A stretch of DNA of 7,703 nt from Dehalococcoidia bacterium (GTDB lineage: Bacteria > Chloroflexota > Dehalococcoidia > GIF9 > AB-539-J10): positions 1-7,703 of the forward strand of contig JAUWGZ010000062.1 of assembly GCA_030606165.1 (NCBI GenBank). The letters run 5' to 3'. The position numbers and the translations under genes were made by a program. Shown one piece after another: positions 1-6,696 of this stretch (positions are counted from its first letter, which is position 1; each line of letters opens with the position of its first letter). The notes beneath the pieces are model-generated. The model ran no database searches, was not told the origin of the DNA, and worked only from the letters and a program-made list of their open reading frames with translations.

Positions 1-135
1 GGATAAAAGAAGGGATATTTTTCGACGTTGAGTAACTGGAGCTGGAGCCTATTCACCACAGCTCAGATGGAAACCATTAGAACGAAGACCGGCCCTGTTA
101 CTGCGCTAAATCGGAGAAGCTAAAAGGGTGGATAT
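1..135 (+). other. Upstream flank of the kinase gene, possible 3' tail of a preceding CDS
   Basis: One frame is open from base 3 and ends with TAA at 33-35, giving the residues IKEGIFFDVE. This could be the tail of an upstream gene cut by the window edge, but ten codons cannot prove it. The rest up to the kinase start holds no ORF. A weak GAGCT/AGCTC pairing (39-43 with 60-64) is the only structure seen. TTGAGT at 28-33 could be a -35 element, but the matching -10 position (51-56, ATTCAC) is poor, so no promoter is called. Confidence 0.2.
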
Positions 136-2379
136 ATGAGAGTAGCGGTAGAAGAAACGGAGACAGAAGACTTATTCGAGACTCTGGCCAATGAATCGCC
201 AGTTGGACTTTGCATCATACAGGATGGAAAGTTTTGCTATGCCAACCCCACCTTCCAGCATAACACCGGCTACAGGGAAGATGAACTGCTGGGCAGGGAT
301 TCTCTAGAGATTGTCGTTCCCGAAGACAGGAAGATGGTCAGAGAAAACGCCATAAAGATGCTGAAGGGAGAACTCACCTCGCCAGACCAATTCAGGGTGA
401 TTCACAAGGACGGCAGCATTCACTGGGTAGTGAAGGCAGTTTCCTCCGTCCAGTACCATGGGAGACGGGCAACTATGGGGAACTTTGTGGACATCACCGC
501 GCACAAGGAGGCAGAGGAGGCGCTTCAAACCGAGAAGAATAAGCTACAGTCACTAGTAGATGCCTTAGAATATGGTCTCACCATACAGGATAAAGACTAT
601 AACATTATTTATCAAAATACGTTGGTGAGGGGAATTTTCGGTGACCACCTGGGGGAGAAGTGCTACCGAGTCTACGAAGGTAGAGACAAACTGTGTGATA
701 GGTGCCCGGTAAAAAAGGCGTTTGAGGACGGCAAGTCACACACCTCGGAAAGGAGGGTGGTAGTACCTTCGGGGGAGGTTACCTTCTGGGAGAATACGGC
801 TAATCCCGTCAGAGACGCCGGAGGAAGCATTGTTTCCTGTCTTGAGCTTACCAGAAACATCACCGAGCGCAAGCAGGCGGAGGAAGAATTAAAGCGGAGG
901 GCACAAATTCTAGATAGCGCTACCGATGCCATTTTTGTGCACGATAACGATGACAATTTTATTTACGTAAATGAGGCGGCTTGCCGAATCCACGGCTACA
1001 CCCGGGAAGAATTTTCGAAGATGAAGCTCCCTCAACTAGTTGACCCGGAGCGCTCCCGTCCCCTTGCTTTAGATAGGCAGATACTCCTGGAGAAAGGCCA
1101 CCTCGTAGTCGAGTCAGCCCACCTGCGCAAAGATGGCTCTTTAATGCCATTAGAGGTACATGCCCGCACCCTTGGATCGGGCAAGAGAAAGCTATTCCTC
1201 ATCGTGGCTCGTGATATCACCGAGCGCAAGCGGATGGAGGAAGCGCTGCGGGATTCGGAAGAAAAGTTACGGAAAATGTTTGAGTCAGTCACCGAGGGGA
1301 TATCGGTTATTGATTTGAAGGGTAGCATCACTGAGGTAAACCAAAGGGCAGTGGAGATGCATGGCTTCAGTTCCAAGGATGAGCTTCGAAGGAAAAGCGC
1401 CTTTGAACTGGTTGCTCCCTGCGATCACGAGAGAATAGCAGCCGACATGAAGAAAGCTATAAAACAGGGAGCAATTAGAGGCGTCGAATACACTCTGCTC
1501 AGGGCAGATGGTTCTGAGTTTCCCGGTGAGTTAAGTACCAGTGTGCTGAAGGATGCTTTGGATAATGTGGTTGGTCACATCACCATTACCAGAGACATTA
1601 CCGAGCGCAAGCGAGCAGAGGAAGAACGAGAAATCTTGCTCCAAGACATAACGAAGAGCAACCGAAGGCTGGAGGGGGCTAACAAAGAACTCCAGGATTT
1701 TGTCTATGTTGCATCCCATGACCTGCGGGAACCGCTGCGAAAGATTTCTTCCTTCGGCACACTCATTCAGGATTCGCTGAAGGGAAAACTGGATGAGGAC
1801 CAGCAAGAAAACCTTGGGTTTATGATAGACGGTGCTCGGCGGATGCAGGATATGATAGACGCTCTGCTTAGCTATTCTCGGCTCACCACTAAAGCCAAGC
1901 CTCCCCAACAGGTGTTTTTAAATGAGGTAATAGAGAACTTGAAGAAGTTGGAACTGGCAACTTTGCTGGATGAAACTCGGGGAACTATTCATATTCCAGA
2001 GCCCCTGCCGCCAGTTCAGGCCGACCCGTTTCAGATGACCCAACTCTTCCAGAACCTGATTGGGAACGGGCTAAAGTTCCATCAGGAAGGAATACCCCCG
2101 GAGATAATCATCCGTGCCCATGGGGTAGAGCACAAGATGATTCGAATAGAGGTGGAAGATAATGGAATAGGAATTGATGAGAGATACCATGAACAATTAT
2201 TCGTCATGTTCAAACGCCTTCATTCCCGAGCACAATATGAGGGAACTGGGATTGGGCTGGCCATTTGCAAGAAAATTGTAGAGCGTCACGGGGGCAACAT
2301 TGGAATAAAGTCAACTCCTGGCAAAGGATCAACATTCTGGTTCACGCTGCCAAGAGGAAGCTACCTAAAAGAAAACTAA
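136..2379 (+). CDS. Soluble multi-PAS sensor histidine kinase (four PAS domains, HisKA, HATPase)
   Basis: This 747-residue cytoplasmic sensor kinase should autophosphorylate and pass phosphate to the receivers encoded just downstream. No signal peptide or membrane segment is seen. Four PAS domains lie at about 14-122, 136-243, 256-363 and 376-490, each ending in a DIT(E)RK-type linker. A short coiled coil (about 491-522) leads to the HisKA dimerisation helix with the H-box SHDLREPL and phospho-acceptor His528. The ATPase domain (about 628-740) has the N box (Asn640, Asn644), G1 box DNGIGI (675-680), F box MFKRLH and G2 box GTGIGL (703-708), so it looks active. PAS2 carries Cys176, Cys187 and Cys190, suggesting metal or redox sensing; that is inference. 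The H-box and F-box style recalls the Cph1-type kinases that pair with Rcp1-like receivers. The start ATG has only a weak GGGTGG ribosome site at 126-131. Ligands are unknown. Confidence 0.93.
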   Translation: MRVAVEETETEDLFETLANESPVGLCIIQDGKFCYANPTFQHNTGYREDELLGRDSLEIVVPEDRKMVRENAIKMLKGELTSPDQFRVIHKDGSIHWVVKAVSSVQYHGRRATMGNFVDITAHKEAEEALQTEKNKLQSLVDALEYGLTIQDKDYNIIYQNTLVRGIFGDHLGEKCYRVYEGRDKLCDRCPVKKAFEDGKSHTSERRVVVPSGEVTFWENTANPVRDAGGSIVSCLELTRNITERKQAEEELKRRAQILDSATDAIFVHDNDDNFIYVNEAACRIHGYTREEFSKMKLPQLVDPERSRPLALDRQILLEKGHLVVESAHLRKDGSLMPLEVHARTLGSGKRKLFLIVARDITERKRMEEALRDSEEKLRKMFESVTEGISVIDLKGSITEVNQRAVEMHGFSSKDELRRKSAFELVAPCDHERIAADMKKAIKQGAIRGVEYTLLRADGSEFPGELSTSVLKDALDNVVGHITITRDITERKRAEEEREILLQDITKSNRRLEGANKELQDFVYVASHDLREPLRKISSFGTLIQDSLKGKLDEDQQENLGFMIDGARRMQDMIDALLSYSRLTTKAKPPQQVFLNEVIENLKKLELATLLDETRGTIHIPEPLPPVQADPFQMTQLFQNLIGNGLKFHQEGIPPEIIIRAHGVEHKMIRIEVEDNGIGIDERYHEQLFVMFKRLHSRAQYEGTGIGLAICKKIVERHGGNIGIKSTPGKGSTFWFTLPRGSYLKEN
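859..1612 (+). repeat. Three direct copies of a 16-nt PAS linker sequence inside the kinase gene
   Basis: ATCACCGAGCGCAAGC occurs at 859-874 and 1216-1231, and with one mismatch (ATT for ATC) at 1597-1612. The copies encode the ITERK linker ending PAS2, PAS3 and PAS4 and lie 357 and 381 nt apart, both multiples of three and each about one PAS unit. Conservation at DNA level makes in-frame gain or loss of a PAS domain by recombination possible. Confidence 0.75.
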
Positions 2380-2382
2380 AGA

Positions 2383-2398
2383 AAGGAGGTGAATGATG
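2383..2398 (+). promoter_or_regulatory. Strong ribosome binding site with tandem ATG start codons (receiver gene)
   Basis: AAAGGAGGTG precedes ATGATG. GGAGG (2385-2389) lies 3 nt before the first ATG (2393) and 6 nt before the second (2396). The spacing favours the second ATG, which would shorten the protein by one residue. Confidence 0.8.
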
Positions 2399-2842
2399 AA
2401 AGGATTAGCACCGCTTGTCATATTACTGGTGGAGGATGACCTAGCAGACCAGAAGTTAATTAAGACCTCTCTGCGAAGCGAAAAACTTGCTAATGACCTT
2501 TACAGCGTACAGACTGGTGAAGAGGGGATGGATTTTTTGTACCGCCGCGGGAATTACAGCAATGGAACTCCTCAGCCTGATTTGATTCTGCTGGATTTGA
2601 ACATGCCCGGGATGGGAGGGAAGGAATTTTTGAGGCAGGTCAAGCAAGACGAAAAGGTGAAGCAGATTCCCGTAGTTATCCTGACAACTTCGGATGCAGA
2701 GAGGGACATTATAGACAGTTATAAACTGCAAGCTAGCGGATATGTGCATAAACCGGTGACCCTGGAGGAATTTAAGGAAGGTATGAAGAAACTTGAGGAA
2801 TACTGGTTTGTGCTCTGCAAACGGATACCCAAGGAGGACTGA
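2393..2842 (+). CDS. Single-domain response regulator, Rcp1-like receiver
   Basis: The 149-residue protein is a receiver domain with no output domain. It shows the acidic cluster E14-D15-D16, phospho-acceptor Asp68 in LLDLNMPGM, the conserved Thr98/Thr99 and the Lys120-Pro121 pair. The long insertion before the phosphorylation strand (FLYRRGNYSNG) and the wording around Asp68 are typical of the Rcp1-type receivers that accept phosphate from Cph1-like kinases. It starts 13 nt after the kinase stop and ends by overlapping the next gene by one base, so all three genes are surely co-transcribed. It probably takes phosphate from the upstream kinase, acting as a phosphate sink, a shuttle or a partner-binding switch; which of these cannot be told from sequence. 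Either of two tandem ATGs may be the start. Confidence 0.93.
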   Translation: MMKGLAPLVILLVEDDLADQKLIKTSLRSEKLANDLYSVQTGEEGMDFLYRRGNYSNGTPQPDLILLDLNMPGMGGKEFLRQVKQDEKVKQIPVVILTTSDAERDIIDSYKLQASGYVHKPVTLEEFKEGMKKLEEYWFVLCKRIPKED

Positions 2843-2847
2843 TGATG
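2831..2847 (+). promoter_or_regulatory. Ribosome binding site with tandem ATG and one-base stop/start overlap
   Basis: AAGGAGG (2831-2837) lies within the last codons of the receiver gene. The stop TGA (2840-2842) shares its A with the first ATG (2842); a second ATG follows at 2845. GGAGG is 4 nt from the first and 7 nt from the second ATG, so the second has the better spacing. The overlap suggests translational coupling. Confidence 0.75.
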
Positions 2848-3798
2848 CTGGAAACAGGGCAATCACTGCTTAAAATACTCATCTGCGATGATGACCCGGC
2901 AGACCGCAAGCTAGTTCGAACTTACTTACAGCAAGTAACTGGCAGGGAAGTGGTGCTGCTAGAGGCCAGCCGGACAGAGGAAATCCAGAACGCTCTGGAC
3001 AGAGGTAGAATTGACCTGGTCTTGATGGATTATCAAATGCCAGAGAAATCGGGGATGGATTGGCTTCCAGAAATCGCAAAAAGACAGCTTGCTCCCGTAG
3101 TCATGTTGACCGGGTCTGGAACTGAGGAAGTCGCGGTGCAGGCCCTTCAAGAGGGAGCGGTTGGTTACTTGTCAAAGAACAACCTATCCCAAGAGAAGCT
3201 GGTGAACACCATTGATGCTGCGCTGGATAAATGGACCCAGCTACAGCAAGCCAGGGCCGACAAGGAAGAACTGGAAAGACTGGCGAATTTTGATTTGCTA
3301 ACCGGATTGTACAATCGACAAGCAATTCTAAGCAAGCTGCGTGAGGTAATCAATCGTGCCAAGCGATACAAAGAGGATTTCAGCCTGAGCATGCTGGACG
3401 TCGACCTTTTTAGGAGGGTCAATGACCGCTACGGGCACCTCACTGGAGATGAGGTTTTAGAGAAGATTGCGACTTTAATTCGTCGGAATATCCGCGATAC
3501 TGACGTAGCGGGACGATATGGAGGGGAGGAGTTTATCATTATTTTGCCCCAAGCCGATTTGTCTTCCGCTCTGGTTGTGGATGAGCGAATTCGAAGTATA
3601 ATCGAGAACGCTGAGATGAAAGACTCTGCCGGGAATGTATTTACTATAACCGTGAGCCTGGGGCTATCCAGTTGGGAACCAGGTGAAGATGCCCACTCTC
3701 TTATTTCTCGCACTGACGAGGCTCTATACAAGGCTAAAGAAAATGGGCGAAACCGAGTGGAAATTTCACTCGGCTCAAGGTTAAAAGAAAGAATTTAA
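2842..3798 (+). CDS. Response regulator diguanylate cyclase (receiver-GGDEF)
   Basis: This 318-residue protein should make cyclic di-GMP from two GTP when its receiver is phosphorylated. The receiver (about 10-128) has Asp16-Asp18, phospho-acceptor Asp63 in LVLMDYQMP, Thr90 and Lys112. A helical linker (about 129-148) joins it to the GGDEF domain (about 149-311). That domain has the metal-binding DVDLF segment (Asp186), the substrate motif YGHLTGDEVL, and an active-site loop spelled GGEEF (227-231). An inhibitory I-site RxxD (Arg218, Asp221) sits five residues before the loop, so product feedback is expected. All residues needed for activity are present. The gene is last in the operon and is probably the output arm of the kinase upstream. 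The layout matches PleD/WspR-type regulators, with one receiver rather than PleD's two. The second ATG at 2845 is an alternative start. Confidence 0.94.
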   Translation: MMLETGQSLLKILICDDDPADRKLVRTYLQQVTGREVVLLEASRTEEIQNALDRGRIDLVLMDYQMPEKSGMDWLPEIAKRQLAPVVMLTGSGTEEVAVQALQEGAVGYLSKNNLSQEKLVNTIDAALDKWTQLQQARADKEELERLANFDLLTGLYNRQAILSKLREVINRAKRYKEDFSLSMLDVDLFRRVNDRYGHLTGDEVLEKIATLIRRNIRDTDVAGRYGGEEFIIILPQADLSSALVVDERIRSIIENAEMKDSAGNVFTITVSLGLSSWEPGEDAHSLISRTDEALYKAKENGRNRVEISLGSRLKERI

Positions 3799-3802
3799 AA
3801 GC

Positions 3803-3818
3803 CCGGAAGGATTTCCGG
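3803..3818 (+). terminator. Hairpin just after the signalling operon, weak terminator candidate
   Basis: CCGGAA (3803-3808) and TTCCGG (3813-3818) form a perfect 6-bp stem with loop GGAT, five bases after the stop codon of the cyclase gene. No U-run follows, so it is a poor intrinsic terminator and may instead protect the mRNA 3' end. Confidence 0.3.
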
Positions 3819-3827
3819 AAACCAATA

Positions 3828-3959
3828 AAGGAGAAGTTACAGCTTATAGGGGGTTCTGCATACTATCGTGTAAAGATTCCTTTCCCGGCTTGTAAAATGT
3901 GTCATGGGACAATCAAAATCCGCCACTTAGGGGCGAGGCAAGCTGCCATTGAAGGGTAG
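3828..3959 (+). pseudogene. Short open frame with CxxCH motif and no start codon, possible gene relic
   Basis: A frame different from that of the cyclase gene stays open through the intergenic space and ends with TAG at 3957-3959. Its last part contains IPFPACKMCHGTIKI, with a CxxCH motif at codons 3888-3902 that could be a haem c or zinc site. AAAGGAG lies at 3828-3834, but no ATG, GTG or TTG follows at usable distance; the only ATG is inside the motif. The text looks protein-like rather than random, so it may be the remains of a gene whose 5' part was lost. No family is recognised, and chance is a real alternative. Confidence 0.2.
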
Positions 3960-3966
3960 TTAATGA

Positions 3967-4079
3967 AAAAGAGGTCACCTCTATTTTTCTCTGCACCTCG
4001 TCACTGCGAGCTTAAAGAAGTCAGCCGAAGCAATCCTGGTGGGTAGTGGGTAGGAAGAAAAATAGAGGTGACCCCTTTA
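3967..4079. mobile_element. Miniature inverted-repeat element (MITE/REP-like)
   Basis: The ends at 3968-3990 and 4056-4078 are inverted copies matching at 22 of 23 positions, sharing GGTCACCTCTATTTTTCT. The element is about 110 bp and too short to code. Its left end is itself palindromic (AGAGGTCACCTCT, 3970-3982), flanked by an A-run and a T-run, so it could fold as a hairpin and perhaps end transcription in both directions. The interior holds the pattern TCACTGCGAGC...GAAGCAATC (4001-4034), which resembles an extragenic repeat found in many bacteria. TTAATGA at 3960-3966 and TTATTGA at 4077-4083 match at six of seven bases and may be target duplications. No transposase is present, so any mobility would be in trans. 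Confidence 0.65.
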
Positions 4080-4083
4080 TTGA

Positions 4084-4182
4084 CTTTGGAGACTACTTGA
4101 GGGAGGAAATTTCAGGGTCATTGCTCGGGGCAAGAAGTACCAAGTTGGCGATTACGAAAAACACCTGATGAAGCTAACGTGA
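4084..4182 (+). pseudogene. Short open frame next to the mini-element, possible gene relic
   Basis: After the stop at 4081-4083 a frame of 32 codons stays open to TGA at 4180-4182. It includes GGNFRVIARGKKYQVGDY, which reads like the C-terminal tail of a real protein. There is no start codon with a ribosome site, and it begins right where the inverted-repeat element ends. It could be the distal part of a gene broken by the element. It overlaps the 3' end of the flavodoxin-like fragment on the other strand. No family is recognised. Confidence 0.15.
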
Positions 4183-4320
4183 GATTATTGCCAGTTCAAA
4201 ACTGGCGTTTACCACTCTAACATCTAATCCCTCACCTCGAAGGGCTTTGGCAATTTCTTCTGAGGTACCTTCAGTAGCCTCATAACGAGTTTCATAAGCT
4301 ATAAGAACTTTTCTAGGCAT
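4174..4320 (-). pseudogene. Truncated flavodoxin-like gene (48 residues)
   Basis: The frame encodes 48 residues beginning MPRKVLIAYETRYEATEG, then SEEIAKALRGEGLDVRVVNAS. This is the first strand, phosphate-binding loop, first helix and second strand of a flavodoxin fold; flavodoxin-type FMN proteins normally run to about 140-200 residues. In the loop the usual Gly of TRYG is Glu. The start is supported by AGGAG at 4329-4333 (minus sense), nine bases before the ATG. Similarity fades around a perfect 7-bp hairpin (4190-4206), and the stop TAG follows shortly after. FELAIIS before the stop could be a shifted remnant of strand 3, implying an internal deletion. It is most likely a pseudogene, although translation of the short piece is possible. 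Confidence 0.6.
4190..4206. repeat. Perfect hairpin inside the 3' end of the flavodoxin fragment
   Basis: GCCAGTT (4190-4196) and AACTGGC (4200-4206) form a 7-bp stem with a 3-nt loop. It lies just where similarity to flavodoxins stops and may mark a rearrangement junction. On the minus strand it is followed by AATAATC rather than a U-run, so it is not called a terminator. Confidence 0.5.
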
Positions 4321-4570
4321 TTTTGTCTCCTGCTTATTACGACGTCTCAGCAATCTAAAGTCTCAAGAATTGCACCACCAGACCGAAGTCTTTGTCTTGG
4401 TAATCGGAAAGGAATTGTCGTTTTTCTTCCTCATTTTGGACTACAGGTCTATTTCAGCCCCCGGGAGCAGCAAGATGTGGCGAGTACGGGAATACCTGAA
4501 ATGGATATTCGAATTTAGGCTTTTCTTTGATGTCCGGTGTGAAGGGCTGTCAGACCATGTACTGAGTAAG
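4321..4570. other. Non-coding stretch between the flavodoxin fragment and tRNA-Asp, with one broken frame
   Basis: No convincing gene is present. On the minus strand one frame runs from 4549 to a TAG at 4355-4357, broken by a single TGA at 4454-4456. Its two halves are 31 and 32 codons and include KPKFEYPFQVFPYSPH and NEEEKRQFLSDYQD. They read like protein, but there is no start codon and no family is recognised. A plus-strand frame starting at 4370 is not credible because it runs into the tRNA gene. No terminator for the tRNA was found here. Confidence 0.4.
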
Positions 4571-4644
4571 CGACCCCGAGGGGATTTGAACCCCTGATCT
4601 CCACCGTGACAGGGTGGCATGTTAAACCGCTACACCACGGGGCC
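4571..4644 (-). tRNA. tRNA-Asp (anticodon GTC)
   Basis: The 74-nt minus-strand sequence folds into a full cloverleaf. The acceptor is GGCCCCG paired with CGGGGTC (one G-U pair), with discriminator G. The D-stem is GTGT/ACAT with loop AGCGGTTTA. The anticodon stem CCACC/GGTGG encloses loop CTGTCAC, giving anticodon GTC, which reads aspartate codons GAC and GAU. The T-stem AGGGG/CCCCT encloses TTCAAAT. The 3' CCA is not encoded and must be added by nucleotidyltransferase. It has its own strong promoter and is transcribed away from the 16S gene. Confidence 0.97.
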
Positions 4645-4664
4645 TCACAAGGAATCTATTACAA

Positions 4665-4693
4665 AATATAATGGAAAATTTCCTTAATGTCAA
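4665..4693 (-). promoter_or_regulatory. Sigma-70 type promoter of tRNA-Asp
   Basis: On the minus strand TTGACA (4688-4693) is followed by a 17-bp spacer and TATATT (4665-4670). Transcription would begin near 4658, leaving a leader of about 14 nt before the tRNA. The perfect -35 and ideal spacing suit a stable RNA gene. Confidence 0.85.
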
Positions 4694-4748
4694 ACTTGCC
4701 CTAGCACCGTGGATTAAGGTATTATTTTACTTAGGGCCAAGGGAAAAA

Positions 4749-4778
4749 TTGACAGAGGAAGAAGGATTCCTGTACAAT
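4749..4778 (+). promoter_or_regulatory. Sigma-70 type promoter of the 16S rRNA gene
   Basis: TTGACA (4749-4754) and TACAAT (4773-4778) are separated by 18 bp. An AT-rich stretch upstream (about 4712-4733) could act as an UP element. Transcription would start near 4785, leaving only about 40 nt of leader before the mature 16S. It is divergent from the tRNA-Asp promoter, with about 55 bp between the two -35 boxes. Confidence 0.87.
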
Positions 4779-4793
4779 ATTGGTGTAGTGGTA

Positions 4794-4801
4794 CTTTAAC
4801 A
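4794..4801 (+). promoter_or_regulatory. boxA-like antitermination sequence in the rRNA leader
   Basis: CTTTAACA matches the core of the E. coli rrn boxA (TGCTCTTTAACA) over eight bases and is followed by ATT as in E. coli. BoxA RNA binds NusB-NusE and lets polymerase pass terminators. All but its first base also form the outer end of the 16S processing stem. Confidence 0.6.
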
Positions 4802-4821
4802 ATTGAATAGTGGAAGGAAGG
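4795..4821 (+). repeat. 5' arm of the 16S precursor processing stem
   Basis: This arm, containing TGAATAGTGGAAGGAAGG, pairs with 6423-6449 over 27 bp, with 26 Watson-Crick pairs and one G-U. Such a stem looping out the whole 16S is the usual RNase III substrate in bacterial precursor rRNA. It ends three bases before the mature 5' end. Confidence 0.9.
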
Positions 4822-4824
4822 ATT

Positions 4825-6339
<1,515 letters not shown>

Positions 6340-6382
6340 CTAAGGAGTCATAAGTCAGAAACTTAGGGATTCCTAGGTCGGT

Positions 6383-6404
6383 CGATAGACTTGGAAGTCT
6401 GTCG
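6383..6404 (+). repeat. Hairpin in the trailing spacer of precursor 16S
   Basis: CGATAGACTT (6383-6392) and AAGTCTGTCG (6395-6404) are inverted, with one G-U pair. The two bases between are too few for a loop, so 8-9 bp would actually pair. It lies between the mature 3' end and the 3' arm of the processing stem and may help maturation. Confidence 0.55.
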
Positions 6405-6422
6405 TTGATTGTTTGAAGTTTG

Positions 6423-6449
6423 CCTTCCTTCCACTATTCAGTTGTTAAA
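6423..6449 (+). repeat. 3' arm of the 16S precursor processing stem
   Basis: This pyrimidine-rich arm, containing CCTTCCTTCCACTATTCA, is the inverted complement of 4795-4821, with a single G-U at 6442. It starts 83 nt after the mature 3' end and closes the stem that encloses the whole 16S. Confidence 0.9.
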
Positions 6450-6560
6450 AGTCTGGCTCCCTTCTTTACCTTCTCCAGTTTATCCTTAATGTGGTAGCTC
6501 GGCCCGCTGGTAGGTATGATATGGCAGTTTTTTGACCTCCTTCCTTCTCCGTATTATTGC

Positions 6561-6594
6561 AAGATGTCTTCCTGTGTAAACGTCAGACATTTTT
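6561..6594 (+). terminator. Weak intrinsic terminator candidate after the 16S transcript
   Basis: AAGATGTCT (6561-6569) pairs with AGACATTTT (6585-6593) over nine positions including one G-U, with a 15-nt loop, and a run of five T follows within the arm (6590-6594). The stem is AU-rich and the loop long, so the call is tentative. It is the best terminator-like structure between the 16S and the next gene. The rest of 6450-6625 holds only pyrimidine-rich tracts. Confidence 0.3.
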
Positions 6595-6625
6595 ATCTGT
6601 GCCTCCCGAATTTTTGGGCTTGTGC

Positions 6626-6654
6626 ATGACACTAGCAAAATATTGTTGTATTAT
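6626..6654 (+). promoter_or_regulatory. Putative promoter of the radical SAM gene
   Basis: ATGACA (6626-6631) and TATTAT (6649-6654) are 17 bp apart, each one or two bases off consensus. Transcription would begin near 6661, leaving a leader of about 36 nt before the GTG start. Confidence 0.4.
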
Positions 6655-6696
6655 GTTATAGTATTACAAGTTAGACTATGTTGAAAGGAGCGTAAG

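Noticed and set aside
36..125. Riboswitch such as a cyclic di-GMP aptamer before the kinase gene
   Set aside because: A short GGAAACC segment gave a hint, but the conserved core and paired elements of known aptamers could not be found.
1531..1908. Minus-strand ORF of 125 codons within the kinase gene
   Set aside because: It is antisense to conserved PAS4 and HisKA coding sequence, has no ribosome site, and its composition is that expected of a shadow frame. The same holds for the other minus-strand frames across 304-3731.
3889..3909. TGT...ACA segment resembling an IS terminus
   Set aside because: TGTAAAATGTGTCATGGGACA begins TGT and ends ACA as some IS ends do, but no partner inverted copy or transposase is present in the window.
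4454..4456. In-frame TGA as a selenocysteine codon
   Set aside because: No SECIS-like hairpin directly follows, no start codon exists, and the flanking residues match no selenoprotein known to me.
4370..4597. Plus-strand ORF of 75 codons
   Set aside because: Its end reads antisense through the tRNA-Asp gene (the familiar RPRGDLNP artefact), it has no ribosome site, and the protein resembles nothing known.
4571..4600. Integration site at the tRNA-Asp 3' end
   Set aside because: No second copy of the tRNA 3' end and no integrase were seen, so the worn region beside it cannot be called an integrated island.
6450..6696. 23S, 5S or spacer tRNA after 16S
   Set aside because: No cloverleaf or conserved large-subunit sequence is present; the region is pyrimidine-rich spacer followed by a protein gene.
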